From: Hygrophila difformis
Lineage: Eukaryota > Streptophyta > Magnoliopsida > Lamiales > Acanthaceae
Assembly (NCBI GenBank): GCA_030278955.1
Contig: JAOANR010000001.1
Coordinates: 6,870,874 to 6,934,873, forward strand
DNA length: 64,000 nucleotides
Reading direction: 5' to 3'
Both the position numbers and the translations under genes were made by a program. The notes under the pieces are model-generated. The model saw only the letters and a list, made by a program, of their open reading frames with translations. It had not been told where the DNA came from and ran no database searches. This document shows, in pieces, positions 34,571-47,681 of the stretch; positions within the stretch are counted from its first letter, which is position 1; every line of letters starts with the position of its first letter.

Positions 34571-35009
34571 TAAAAAAATGATTTGAAATGGAGTATATCG
34601 CTAATGGATAAATGATTCATCTAAATGCAACCTTAGTGCATATTCTCATGTAAAATCCAATAGTGAATCCCAAATTGACTATTACACATGTATTCAAACT
34701 TAACTCAAAAGTCTCAAACTTAGGTTAATATTGAGCTCATTAGGATGCAGGTGTTCGATTAATTCTCAATACAAGATAAAAAGGTTTATTCACATTTAGG
34801 TCTACTATTTCAATTCATTTTTTTTTACCGCTTCTGAACCTCTCGCCCCAAAATGCACACACAAAAAATAAATAAATAAAAATACAACTATTAAAAGGAA
34901 TTTCGACTCCAAGCTGAAATCCTCAAAAGAACATAGGGAGTATTTCAAAATTCAAAATCAATCAGAAAAAGGGAAAAATCAGTAAAACAGTAGTAGGCGT
35001 AGAGCAAAA

Positions 35010-35297
35010 ATGAATTCAACAGTTGCCTCTCAGATTAGCATATTGGCACATTCATCACAGCAGCAACGGCTCCACGGATTTCAACCGCAGATGCGCATAA
35101 ATAAATTTGCCGTTGCAACTCTTGCCGAAACAACTTTTCATCACCGGCAGCCAAAATCCAATAATTCCGTCACCAAAAAAAAAAAGTCGAAAACAAACAC
35201 ACGAACCCACCAAATAAGATTAATAAATCGCACTTCCTATCATCTGCAGCAGAAGCAGCAGCAGCAGCTAACAACCAGAATTAGGGTTTGCCCCTGA
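35010..35297 (+). CDS. unrecognised 95-aa ORF, doubtful
   Basis: Opens with ATG in a non-repetitive stretch that is less AT-rich than its flanks. Encodes an N-terminus MNSTVASQISILAHSSQQQ and a Lys/Gln/Arg-rich remainder with poly-K and poly-Q tracts. No family recognised. It ends next to AATTAGGGTTTGCCCC, a sequence style often seen in plant leaders, so this could equally be part of an untranslated exon on either strand. Confidence 0.2.
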   Translation: MNSTVASQISILAHSSQQQRLHGFQPQMRINKFAVATLAETTFHHRQPKSNNSVTKKKKSKTNTRTHQIRLINRTSYHLQQKQQQQLTTRIRVCP

Positions 35298-35299
35298 GA

Positions 35300-37448
35300 T
35301 TATGAATTGAGGACCCCTAAATAGACACAAATTTGTTAAGGCCCATAAATAATGGGCTCATAAATGGGCTTTCTCATGGGCCTTTTACCACTCCTCCACA
35401 GACTCAAGTGTTTTCTCATGGGCTCAAAAAAGTGTTTTCTTACCACTTACTAATAATACTACTATGATATGAATAGAAGAATTATCAAACAATGATAATA
35501 ATAGTGATTTGTTATATGTCAGGTTGTCACCAAAAAAAAAAAGGTGGAAATGAATAAATTTAGAAAACCCTCACAAGTGACAAGTGGTTTGTCAGGTTTC
35601 CCTTTTTGGACCATTGTCAAGCTTTTTTAAGTGGTCCAAGAAGGAACCTCAATCATTAAAAATTTTGAAGCCCGTGGATTTGGGCCTTGGACCACAATTT
35701 TCCTTTTACTAAATAAAGGCTTTTGGGCCGTCATTATATCCCCTTCCTGCCCATTTGTGGTCCGTTTACCTTTTCTTATTTAATTCATATTTTTATACTC
35801 CTTAGTATTATTCATTACAATTAAATTTAAATTAATCAGGATATGGAGGACAGACACCGTAGATACATAGGATATCTTGTCTTGTCATGATGTGAAAAAG
35901 TAGTGGTCCCTCCCAATTTTATAAAAATCAATTACTAGTATTTTATTTTTATTTTCTCTCTTGTAGGATTAGGTCAATCAAAGCCTGCACAGCCATGTGA
36001 TACTATATGGTACTACTATTATCATGAAACCTCTAACCCTTGGGGAAATCTAAATCTCATACCCTAATACTGATACTCAAATTTTTTGAAAGAAAGATAA
36101 AATAAATCTTTTTTTGGTGAACTAAAAATAAAATAAAATTGATAAATAATGAATAAAATTGTCACACCATTCAGGCATTCACTAGTCATGATTGGTGGTT
36201 TCCCAAAATCAATTTGGCACCGAAAAAGAGTTGGTTTATCTTTGACATTTTTCTATTGTCACATTTTTCATAAATTAGACTGGATTTTAAATTTTTTTTT
36301 TTTTTTTGGTTGGAGAGATGAAGCTGGAATTGATTTGATCGCCACATATAAGATAAACCCAGATCCGCGAATTATTTGTGGGAATATTGACATTTTTTAT
36401 GGTCCATAATTTCTTTTAATTTGATTTTGTTTGGGTAATCAAAAAGTACACTTTTTTTTAATATATTAATTTATTGGCTGCTATAAACGTGCTAGTATTT
36501 CTTTTCAGTAGGTATAAAGTACTATAAACCACTTTATTGGAAAGTCGGCTTAGGTAATTTTACACTGGTAAATAAAGTGTCCAGTTATTATTAAAAGGGA
36601 AAAAAAATGGTCAAGTAATTGGATGCTGAAATATTATAAACAGAAAAGAGCCAAAAAAAAAAAATACTACTAACAAACAGTGCTAAAATAGAAATTAGGA
36701 ATAACTTATCAATAAACAATTAACAACTGAGCAAACACTATGATTATATTATGAAATGGGATGTGTCCGAATATTAAAATTAATTTTAATAATTTGATAA
36801 ATTTGCAACATAATTTTATTTAAGAGTCCTAATTGAAAACATATAGTGTGTTTATAATTTATAAGGTATATATTTGACAGATATTCAAGTTATTATTTTA
36901 TTTTTATTATAAAGCATGAGTGTCACTTATTTAAATGTGAGATGAAGGAAAGGAAAAAAAGAAAAGAAAGGAAGAGGATAGAGAAGCAGATTAGGCATAA
37001 ATGAGGAATAAAAATAGGTAAATAAAATAAATTGCGTGATTTGTTGGAAGAGTGATTGGATTAGGTGTGGAATTTGGGGTTTGTCTGATTGTCAAATCAC
37101 CAAATAATCATCCAATCACAAATCAACTTAGAGCCTGCTAACTTTCTCTAAACTAGTGAATTATCCTTACACGTATACTTGTATTATTATTATTATTATT
37201 ATTTTCTCCTACCACTTTTATTTTTTCAATTTGTGTAGTAAAAAGAAGAATAGCCCCAGTTATTTTACTGTGTTTATTAAGCACTGTAGTCTCTACAAAA
37301 ATTTATTCAGGAGAATTTTTTATTTTTTTATTTTTTGGGAGAAAATCGGTAGTGATAGTACTAGTATTTAATTTGAAATGAGAAAAAAAAAAAACAAATT
37401 ACTTTAATACTAGGAGTATAAATTATAAAGTAGAATGGAATAATAGTA
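35300..37448. other. AT-rich spacer, no gene seen
   Basis: Homopolymer-rich, with a (TTA)n microsatellite at about 37180-37205. No coding, RNA or transposon terminus recognised. Confidence 0.5.
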
Positions 37449-37708
37449 CTTCCTCCGTTCCTTTTTAAATGGCACGTTTTTACTTTTGTCACTGTTCATT
37501 AAGTAGTTTTGACTCGACTTTTTAATACAATTATATAAGATAAAATATAGTCAAGTGGGATCTTGTTGGATTCGTCTAATCGCATAGATTTATAATATCA
37601 AATTTTCATAATTTTTACTTGTATGAAATTTGAGTTATAACGGATTAAAAACGTGTATTGGATTGCATGAAATGTGGGTCCGTAGCACTTATTTAGGAAC
37701 GTAGGAAG
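37449..37708. mobile_element. Stowaway-like MITE, 260-bp class
   Basis: Ends CTTCCTCCGTTCC and GGAACGTAGGAAG with TA both sides. Core GGATCTTGTTGGATTCGTCTAATC. Confidence 0.85.
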
Positions 37709-37962
37709 TATTAAAATAAAGATAGGGTTAGGCCGAAAAGTATGATTGGACAGTGTAAAAAGGCCGGCCATAGATGGGATGGGCCCACTTATCTGTTATT
37801 GGGCCCCCATTTAATTGCTCCTCGGTCAAACCCACTTCTTCCTCCACTGCTATTTCCAACACTTTCCATTATTCATTATTCTTGCCTTCCCCTTTTTTAC
37901 CCTCTTTAGTTTCTTCCTCACTTTGCTGCTTTGCTTCCACCTTCATCAATAAACAATATATA

Positions 37963-38218
37963 CTCCATCGGTTCCTTTTTACTATTCTTTTTAAAGAGTA
38001 AAAAGTGTTTTAAAAATAATTGTTATTTATAGATAATTATATAAAGTTATACTATATTTTTATTATATTATTATTCGCTTTATATAAATGTTATTTCTTA
38101 GCATGTATTACGAAAGAGTTTAGTTAAAGGGTAAAAGTAAAAATTTATAAATTAATTAATGCAAATATTCGTTATTGAAATTGAGCTGAAAAAAATAATT
38201 ATTTAGAAACGGATAGAG
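37963..38218. mobile_element. MITE with Stowaway-like ends, diverged interior
   Basis: Ends CTCCATCGGTTCC and AGAAACGGATAGAG with TA on both sides. The interior lacks the conserved core. Two truncated ends (CTCCCTCCGTATTT) of another MITE follow at 38231 and 38321 as a direct duplication. Confidence 0.6.
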
Positions 38219-38339
38219 TATTAATTAATACTCCCTCCGTATTTAAAAATATTAACATTGGCATCGTAAGCACTATTCATTAAATAACTTTAATTCGATT
38301 TGAAGTATTAATTAATACTCCCTCCGTATTTGAAATATG

Positions 38340-39714
38340 AGATGGATTTGAAGTCATAGGTGGAGTGTTGAATTGTTACCCAAAATTGTTGAATCTATAT
38401 TCCCACCATCAATTAGTTAATGTTTAAAACTTTTATTCATTACATTTGAGTGACAATTCAGCAGCACTTTTGCATGTGCAGAATCAACATAATAACCTAT
38501 TTGCTACTATCACGTCATATTTTTCATATTAATATATATTGTATTATGTTTTTTAAAATGTATCACGCTTGAACGAGAAATGATAACAAAACACTTTTAA
38601 GCCCTTTTGATTAATTAATAAATGCATATATAAATACATCCTAAATATCCCTTTTATTGTGCTAGCCTAACTATAAAATCTCTGTTAAAACCCTCATAGC
38701 TCTATTTTGTTTTGTTTTTTTTTTTTCTTGAGGAGGGGACAATGCAATTATCCAAAACAATAAAGAAAAAATTATTAGGACGAGATTGTATGATTATCCA
38801 CATAATTTCCTCATCCCATCACAAACAAAAAAAGGAAGGAAAAAGAATTGCTAATAATATAAAGATGGCCCATGCTTTAAATAACACATGATTAGTAGGT
38901 CCAAAATAATTTAATCTATGGGGTTACCTTATTTATTATGTTCACTTAATTCATTTAATTCAATTGCAAAGGTCCTTTCCCCATCTCATTATTTAACAAA
39001 CACCTTTTTCCTCTATTTTCTTTTAATAAATTCAATTTTCCCAAAAAATTGTTATGACCCCTTGTCAATAATTAATTATTTGGCTGACAATTACTTTTAA
39101 AGGTGTACATGCATGAAAGAAAATATATATGTATATATTTATCTTATGGAATTCATGATAATAATCCATGCAAAAATTACAAGCATGTACAAATAACAGT
39201 GCCGTAATAAAATAGTGGGAGGAAGAAATTTATAAGAAAGTTACATGGAATAAAACCCAAACATAGTACCCAAGAATCAACAATGAATGGTAGTTCTGAA
39301 AGTCTAAAGGGGCATTTGGGAAAAATAATGATTAGTGGAATAATATTACATAAGCCAATTAGTGCAAGAAACTATTGGAGAGTAGGTCAATGATTGATTA
39401 TTATTAACTACTAAACAGAAACATGGCATGCATATCTTTTGGCTTTAATATAGAATAGTACTATATATATATAAAAATATAATATTAAAATTTATATAGT
39501 AGCATACAATTCACACTTACTACATAACAAGATTTGGGATTTGGGCGTCTTTTATTGAGTTGTATTAAATGATTATTTAAAGGTGAAACTATTTTATTCA
39601 AAGTTGGAGTTTTTTGCCATCAAATTGTAATTTGAAGATTCATAATATGCAATGATGCTAATATAATATAATTATTTCCATTTATTTTGTTATTTTTATA
39701 TGAAGTATAACAAA
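38340..39714. other. AT-rich spacer, no gene seen
   Basis: Composition over 70 percent A+T by eye. Short ORFs only, none with recognisable domains. Confidence 0.5.
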
Positions 39715-39725
39715 TGATGCATAGT

Positions 39726-39889
39726 GGGATGAGAAACTAGCCCAAGCGGTTAAGTCCCTTGATTTCCAACGGAATGTTGGAGGTTCGATTCTCACCGGCC
39801 CTCTATCCCTCAATTTAATTTCCCTTTGTAATTGTGTGGCATGGGCTCCCACCACCCCTTTCCAGGCCTTCAATGACTCCTAAAAAAAT
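39726..39889 (+). mobile_element. tRNA-derived SINE, family A, copy 2
   Basis: Begins GGGATGAGAAACTAGCCCAAG, with A-box TAGCCCAAGCGG and B-box GGTTCGATTCT, then body to CTTCAATGACTCC and an A-run. It is bounded by an 11-bp duplication TGATGCATAGT (39715-39725, 39890-39900). Collinear with 1987-2148. Confidence 0.9.
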
Positions 39890-39900
39890 TGATGCATAGT

Positions 39901-40260
39901 CCCTAAATTATTAAGAAATCAATTCCCATTGACACACAATGATAACAATAAACAAATTATTATCATAAATACTACTACTAGTAAATTATTATGGCAACAA
40001 ACTAAAAGTTTTATTCAACAATAGAAGTATGGATTACGTCGACTGCCTATCTTATTTAATTGTATTGATGAGTCTAGTTTGTATTATTTTGAAATTTAAA
40101 TTAGTAAATGAAGGACAGAGACGAAAAATGGAGCCTAATAAAGTATAAACAATTGTTTACATTAGACTAAAGGTAGGACATGAATTATTTCAAATTAAAA
40201 GTTTGCCGTATTTTAATAGCTATTATCAATTTTAAATTTATTACTGGTAATTAAATATTA
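39901..40260. other. AT-rich spacer, no gene seen
   Basis: No supported feature. Confidence 0.45.
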
Positions 40261-40506
40261 CTCCATCCGTTCCAAATAGTAGTATTTTTAAAGATAAAAA
40301 AATTGTTCTATAATAGTTGTCATTTTGGGTATTTCTATGAAAGTTTTCCAATATTAACCCTTTATATTCCCCCAATAATGTTCATTCTCTCTCCACCAAA
40401 GTACATTTATTGATAAGTGGGAGGGGGTAGAAATGAAAGATTGTGTGGTAATAATTATGTTTATTAATTTGTGTAAGAAAGACAATTGAAAAATAACGAA
40501 GTGAGT
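40261..40506. mobile_element. MITE-like element, diverged
   Basis: Left end CTCCATCCGTTCC preceded by TA. The right end AACGAAGTGAG followed by TA is weak. The interior is unrelated to the common core. Uncertain. Confidence 0.4.
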
Positions 40507-40671
40507 AGTTTTTTTATGAAAAAAGCAATAATCAATAATATAGTGGTAGATATTGGCCTGTTTGACAAAACACCCTAATCGAATCAGCTAATTTGTGAGA
40601 CAACGCGAGTCAAAATAGTTTTTCTTGAAGTAACCAAATATCTTAAAATAATGTCCAATCAGCATACTTTT

Positions 40672-40748
40672 TAGGTGAATACCAGGGTATCATCAGGCTA
40701 CATTGGACGCAAGACTAATCACTCGAGGATTTGCAAGGACAATTAAGA
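40672..40748 (-). mobile_element. SINE family B, truncated copy
   Basis: Shares GGCTACATTGGACGCAAGACTAATCACTCGAGGATTTGC-type blocks with 33650 and 56533. Only the 3' half is present. Confidence 0.6.
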
Positions 40749-41303
40749 CATTTGAAAAATAACAATATTTTAAAATTTATTGTAGACAATAACAATTGAA
40801 AATAACAATATTTTAAATTTCAATTTATTGTAGACAAAAAGATCACGTCAAAATTATGAAGCAACTAATTTTGACATATGGAATGATTCACCAAACTAGA
40901 AGCTTAAAAATTGCAACTCCACAAGTAAAAACACTGATTAAGACGATCTATACATTTTTTAATAATAAATGTGACAAATTAATTTCGCCACGAAGTATCC
41001 CATGTCGTAAGGCGTTGCCATATTTTCATTTCATGTGCTATTTACACAAAACCCCAGAATCCATCTGACTATTAATATTCATACCCTAAAATTAAACAAA
41101 CAAATAATTATCCTGCTCATGTTATCCTCGCTGATATCAATTCCCTTTTATCTCTTTATAATTTGTATATTATTAACTCCTATCATTTCTTTTATGGCTT
41201 CGGCCTGGGGAAGGAAAAAAAAATCCAATTTTTATAATAATAATAATTAATAACAATTATTATTATTATTATAATACCCCACATACCAAATAAAAAAAAA
41301 ATA

Positions 41304-41783
41304 CTCCCTCCGTCCCACGAAGTTTGACATCTATTCATTTTTTGGGTGTCCCACGAAGTTTGATACCTTTCTATTTTTAGATAAATTAAATTAATATAAA
41401 TTTGATTAGAATTTTAATTATTGTCAAATCCCATTAAAAGTAATCATTTTTACTATTCTGCACAAATTCCAATACAATTTTACTTTTATACACAAAATCC
41501 CTTGTTTTTATTTAATTCTTAGTATTTCAAAATTGGTACAGATAAAATTGTATAAAATATATATTATAAAACTACATGATTAGACGATTCTAACAAGATC
41601 ACACTTGATTATTTTTCTCTAATTACATCATTGCGATAACATTAAGCCAAAGTTAAATAATAAACAGTATTAAAATTTATTAGAATCTTAAATACAAACA
41701 ATCACACCACTTTAACTACTAAATCCCACCACTTAAATTACCGTGCCCAAAAGAAAAGTATCAAACTTCAGGGACGGAGGGAG
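41304..41783. mobile_element. Stowaway-like MITE, long class
   Basis: 480 bp. Ends CTCCCTCCGTCCC(ACGAAGTTTGA) and TCAAACTTC...GGGACGGAGGGAG between TA dinucleotides. Core TAGACGATTCTAACAAGATC. Termini are nearly perfect, suggesting fairly recent mobility. Confidence 0.88.
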
Positions 41784-42339
41784 TAACATACTAACAATAA
41801 TAAAACTAGGCGCACAAGTTACCGTAACATGTATCCATATCCCCCATGTGCCCCAAATATTACATTTACATTGGACCATGAACAATGCCACCCCTTTACA
41901 TATTTAATTCATAATAATTTAATTTCACTCACAATCGATTGCAAACCCTAGAACTATTTACCAATAATTTATTTCCCCAAAACAAATATTTGGCCAAATT
42001 TAATTTAAATATGCAATATACTGCAAACTCCCACTCGAGGGGGTGAGAGATTCCCGGGGAAACCATGCGTGGGCTTAATAATTAATTCTCAATTATTATT
42101 TTTTATGTTTTTGTTTTAAAAAAATAAACATTTTAATATCATTTTAATTACATTATCTTACTGCTAAACAAATCGTCTTTACGTGCATTACAACTCATCG
42201 CACTGTGTACTTGTACCCAAATTATTAAATAATTCACCAATCCCGTTTCTAAATGTAGTTAGTTCAATTCTGAAAACGTATATCAGTAGTAATTTGTGCA
42301 GTTTTAGTTTATTTTTTATTTTAATACTATAAATGAAAA

Positions 42340-42609
42340 ATGAATTTTGTTTTTAATTTAGGTTGTAGTAAGGAAACTACAGCAGAAGAATCAGCTTTTG
42401 GACAAAAAGAGGGACAGGTCGATGGACTCCATATCGAGACAGTGCCAGCCCATTATACAATGTCCCTTTCATGTGCGGACAATATTGCCCCTGGGAGGCC
42501 CGTTCAATTGGGGGGTAGTTTTGTCAATTTATCGTGGCAGTGCCCCCGAGTTCATTCAAACGTGGGACACCTCATCCCCACTATTCTTTTTAAATTAAAC
42601 CAAAAATGA
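42340..42609 (+). other. orphan GC-richer ORF, unassigned
   Basis: A 230-bp island of higher GC in AT-rich spacer, preceded by a polypyrimidine-AG (TTTTAATTTAG) that could be a splice acceptor. Two frames are open: one gives CSKETTAEESAFGQKEGQ, the other VVRKLQQKNQLLDKKRDRS. No family recognised. It could be the last exon of an unseen gene, captured DNA or a non-coding RNA. Confidence 0.25.
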
Positions 42610-43329
42610 TTTACAAAAACGGGTTGCCTTTTTTTTAATTTAAAGAAATTTAAATTTGATTTTGTTACGTAGCAGAATATGATTGGGCATGAGTGAATTG
42701 ATGATTATTTATTTATTTTTTTTCAAGGCAGTAACAATACACGTCACATCGTTGATGTTACTTTGATACCATTCTCTTATTGAACTGATAGTAGTAGTAG
42801 ATTATAATTCCTCTCAGGGGTGGCTCCCCCCACAATCCCATCCGTCAGATCCAGCCGTGCATTTTGAATCATTAGATTCCCCTTTGCTTATTATTATTAC
42901 GATGAATTTACTTCTTTTTTATCTCAATTTTTTCAAGGGGTTTTTATTATAAAAACCCACTCATGCCTCGGGAAGGTTTGGACAGTACACATAGCAATAT
43001 TTCACCAACTTCTACCCCATAGCAGGAAATGGAAGTTCCCATTCAGTACACGACGGAAAATAAATGGGATTTGTAAAATAAGGACATAGGAAAGTACATT
43101 TTTACCCTATGGACAACACAATTGAGTAGGGGGCAATTGGGGTTTTCCAACGGAGGGGAAATTACCAAGAAACTTCTTGGCATTTGCTAAGCAGGTAAGC
43201 AGTGGCCTAAGCAGGCTTCTTAGAAGGAGGGAGTGCACATTCTGGAAAAAGGTTGGTTGTGATCGTGGACAGAGTGAACGTAGAGCAGAATCAGAGGTTG
43301 GAAATAAGGGATCCCATTTGGCGGAGAAG

Positions 43330-46046
43330 ATGGTAGAAATCTCTGAGGAGACGATTGATGATGGACCATCTATTCTTGCATTTTGCGAGGTTGATGGGGT
43401 GATGGAGTCTATTGCAGTGCGGAATGGGATGGGTATGAGTGAAATTATTGCTGTTTTAGCAAATAAAAGATCGATGGATTTGAGGAGCTTGGTACTGCAG
43501 TACGAGCATCCCGTGGAGAGGTTACCGGTGGGGTTAAGGTCGGACGATGATGTCAGACACATGCTCGAAGTGCATCGGTTGGTTGGGAAGGGAATGTGTA
43601 GAATTGCAGCTCGACGGGTTGAGCGCGGGCAGAATGAAAGAAGGTAACATTTTTACCGAGATAAAATTTGAGTAGGGTAACTGCATATTTGTAAGATTAT
43701 TGGCAGTGTATGTTTTAATTTTGTGGGATTAAAATTGTAAGGACAATGACAATGAAGGCCTGCGGTGTATGGGTGAGATGTTAGTATAATTTTCTTGTTA
43801 TGTGAAACTGCCAATTAGGGTTTATACAAGTTGGTACGGTTGATCAAGCGAAATGATATTGTGGAATATATTCATTGAATGTGTGAGTTGCATCATTGAG
43901 TAGATAAGAGAATGAAAGTGTTATAATGTGTACGAACTGATGTAATTTTACCTTTTTAATGTCGGATTGCAGGATAGGAAATGGAGGTAGAAGTGAAGAG
44001 GGTGAAACGCCGAGTAGAAATGCCCCTATAGGTTCGTTGATATGGGGTCGTGCGATTAAGGGGGTGGGACAGATATTCGAGGATGCGAATCAATTTAGAA
44101 CGATTCTGAAAAACTATTGCATAGCGAACAAGCGTGCGTTTCGGTACGAGAGAAATGACGGGGATAGAATAACAGCAGTATGTACAGTTATGGGGTGTTC
44201 GTGGCGTGTCTATGCTTCTTATCATAAGGTGGACAGGTGTTTTGGCATTAGAAGATGTAACCTAAACCACACATGTGGGTTGGATAGCCTAAAGGATCGT
44301 GATAATCCGAAGGCTGATGCGAACTGGATAGCAGGTTATATAAGGGAGAAGCTCCGACTCGACCCAACAATTAGGCCTGTCAATGTGATGAAGGACTTGC
44401 AGAGAGAGTTTGGGATTGTAATAAAGTATCGGAAGGCGTGGAATGGGAGGGAGATTGCTCTACGAGAAATACACGGCGATGACTTTGATTCCTTTGACAA
44501 GTTAAGAGGGTTTTGTGCTGCACTGAAAGAAACAAACCCAGGTTGGTGTTATATAAATATGAACAATGTTGTATATTTAAGGTTTTAATTGGAATCTGGT
44601 GGCTCTGATGAAATTGTAGGGAGCATGGCGGACCTTGAGACATTCGAAGAAAGTGGGAAGTTTCGTAGATTATTTATCGCCTTTGCAGCCTGTGTTGTCG
44701 GCTTCGTGACAGGATGTAGACCTTTGCTTTTCTTCGATGGGACACATATAAAATCCAAATGGAAGGGGCATATACTGGCTGCGACGACTAAAGATGCTAA
44801 CGACGGGTTGCTGTGTGTTGCATTTGCACGTAAGATTCCTATTAAATAAAATTTTGTAAATGTCGTAGTTGCGAGAACGAAATAGTAATGTTTTCATGGT
44901 TTATGGCAGTTGTGGATTCAGAAAATGACGAGAACTGGGAATGGTTCTGTGAGAAGTTGAAGTTCACAATTGAAAAGCGTACTGGGGAGGAGGTGTGGAG
45001 TAGGTATACATTATTTAGTGATCGGCATTCGGGATTGATGAAAAGTATACCGAATACTTTTGTGGGTTGTAACCATGCCATTTGTATGCGCCATCTGGTG
45101 GATAACTTTAAAACGAAGGTAAGTAAAAAGTTACGACTTTGATTTACGGAGTCATATAATTATTGCAGATAGATGGCAATGATGATTGTGCTGCTTTGAT
45201 GGTTTGTAGGTAATGACGAAGTATCACTATAGCTACAGTAACTATTGGACTGGGAAGCTAAACATGGCGGCGTACGCAGCGACATATGCTGAGTTCGAAG
45301 GGCACATGAACGATATAATGAAAGCACTACCAGCGGCAGGGCCATACCTAATGGCCAGCGATCCAAGCAAATGGGCAAATGCGTTGTTTGTGGGAAATCG
45401 TTGGGGTATTGTGAATAACAACATTGCTGAGAGTTGGAATTCGTGGGTGAAAGAAGCGAGGACGCTACCTCCACTAGGGATGGTTAACAGCATTCGCTTG
45501 AAGACGATGGGCATGTTTAATCAGAAAAGGGAGGCGGGGGCAAAGATGGAGACTGCGTTGTGCCCAGAGTTTGAGCAAAAATTGAGCATGAATTATTTGG
45601 CAGCCCGTGAAGTTAGCGTGTTCAGTGCATCAGGTACAATATTCGAGATCGTTGAGGGCGAGAAGACACTGGCAGTGGATGTGGAACAACGTACGTGCAG
45701 TTGTGGATGCTGGCAATTATATCGGTTTCCATGCAAGCATGCCTGTGCTTGCCTGGATCATATTCACCGTAGTGTTTATGATTTTTGTGATCCCTTCTAT
45801 CGCGTGCAGGCATATCGGACAACGTACAGCGGGATATTGTACCCGATACCTAGTGATGGAGATGCAGTGCAGAGCCGTAACGATCCAGATTTTGTTCGTG
45901 CACCGGATGTGCGAGCACAACCTGGTCGGAGGAAGGAAAAGAGAATACCGTCACAGGTACCGATACCGATGGTGAGGTGTGGATTGTGTCGGGGTCAAGG
46001 CCATAACCGTAAAACATGCAAGGCTTCACGCGTGTCAAGGCATTGA
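43330..46046 (+). CDS. mudrA: MURA transposase of MULE, intact ORF
   Basis: Five exons (43330-43643, 43973-44541, 44620-44829, 44910-45118, 45210-46046), phases all consistent, 712 aa without internal stops. Exon 1 has no named domain. Exon 2 has a WRKY-GCM1-type zinc finger (C-x4-C in CTVMGC, later HTC). Exons 3-4 carry the MULE DDE fold with candidate Asp in LLFFDGTHIKSKWKG and LFSDRHSGLMKSIP, then CxxHLVDNF. Exon 5 has NNNIAESWNSWVKEARTLP, a SWIM zinc finger (CSCGCWQLYRFPCKH, about residue 603) and a C-terminal CCHC-like knuckle (CGLCRGQGHNRKTC). It cuts and pastes the element. The start is the first in-frame ATG; upstream in-frame sequence has none. Confidence 0.88.
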
Positions 46047-46329
46047 GAACGTGTAGGATGGTGTGTCTTCGGAAGTGCTTGACTGTAATAACCTTATATA
46101 AAATGATAATGTAATTTGGTCCCCAATTTTGATTGCTTCATATTTGGGTACTATTTCGTAGAAATGATTTAGTACTTTGTGTATGAGGACGATGAAGCTT
46201 GTAATGGGGTGAACCATAATATTGTATTTTGGTACGGAAGGAACATGAATGTTGGGGAATTTGCAGGCAGTTTGAAGTTTTAATGGAGTTTGTGTTGAAT
46301 CAAATCAAGAGTCTCGGGACAAGTCTTAT

Positions 46330-46800
46330 TTATTTTTGTCCATTGTGTTAGAAACTGATTTAAGTGTATGTTGTGACTAATTCATTGCATGAAATCAAGA
46401 ATCCCGGGTACATTATTTGCATTGTTCATTGTTTTGAAGACTAATTTCAGGGTACGTAATGGGGATTTCATTGGATGTAAATAAGTAGGGAAAAAATGAA
46501 GTGTCTCGGGTATCTTATTTATTGTGGTTCATTGTGTTTGAAACTGGTTTATGTGTATGCAGTTTCTAGTTCATTGCATGTAACCAATTGCGCAGAGTGG
46601 ATTATTTACATTGTTCGTAGTTTCGGAGACTAATTTCAGTTTATACAATGGGGAATTCATTGTATGTAAATAGGAATGTAAAAAATGAAACTGGTCCATT
46701 GTTTCGGAAACTGATTTCGGTGTATATAATGAGAGTTTCATTATATGTAACTAAGTATGTAGAGTATGTTTTGGAAGTTGTCCATTGTTTCTGAGACCTA
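46330..46800. repeat. degenerate tandem repeat inside MULE
   Basis: Three to four imperfect units of about 110-190 bp with shared words: TTCATTGCATGTAA, TTGTTTCGGAGACTAATTTCAG, GGGTATCTTATTTATTG. No ORF. It lies just downstream of the transposase gene. Confidence 0.5.
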
Positions 46801-47612
46801 ATTCAGTATATTTAGAGATCAGTTAATTGCATATACTGGTTATTTCGGTTTTTTAAGCGGGCGTTTTAGTACACTTGTGATGGAATAAGTAAACCGTTCG
46901 ATTAAATACCTATAATGACTAAAGATGGGGGACTACTAACACGTGTTGTGATCTTATCCATTAATTATATCCACTTGTATAGCAGCAAACAACGTGAGAT
47001 GGAATAACATAGTCCACATGTATTGAGAACAATATAGTGGTATAGGTGAGGAGTATATATTAGTGCATGACCGTGGCCTGTTGGATTAATACACATTAGG
47101 AAGCAGGACCACTTGATCCACCTGTGTGACACATCGGAATGTGAAATTGGTTATAAGAGGTAGAAAATAACAATGATGGTTTAACATTCGTTTCATCATA
47201 TGACTTGTTAAAGTAGAAGAAATGGCAAAACAAAAATGGTAAACCGATCAAGTGGGTTTTGTGCATCCTATGGTAATATGTAATGCGAAGTCCACGTGTT
47301 CCGACCACTACGTTTGGGAGTTCCCACATATTTGAGTGTGGCCTAGGTAAGATAATCTGGGAAAATATCGGTTATCAAATTTCCATGAGGTACATTGTGT
47401 GTATCTGGATAATGAAATGGTATATGTGATGAATATTTCAGTTCATCTGACGATTTGAATAAAGTGCATTGATCACGCTTTACATTTCTTTTCGTACTAA
47501 ATTCAGTTTATGAATGGATAATTGTAATACATTTCTTACGTTAACCAGTTTTTATTATAGGAATTTTAGTGTGTACCGAATTAAATTCAGTACATTGTCT
47601 CTCCATGTGATA

Positions 47613-47681
47613 CTAGGGTTTAGGGTTTAGTGTTTTGGGTTTAGGGCTTAGGGTATAGGGTTTAGGGCTTAGGGTATAGGT
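47613..47681 (+). repeat. degenerate telomere-type (TTTAGGG) repeat
   Basis: About nine units of TTTAGGG and variants (TTAGGGC, TTTGGG, TATAGGG) in direct orientation. An interstitial telomere-like tract within the MULE. An adjacent partial MITE core (TGAAATCTTGTTAGATTCATC, about 47700-47850) follows. Confidence 0.75.

Noticed and set aside
44380..45514. Several minus-strand ORFs opposite the transposase
   Set aside because: Antisense of a well-supported spliced gene.
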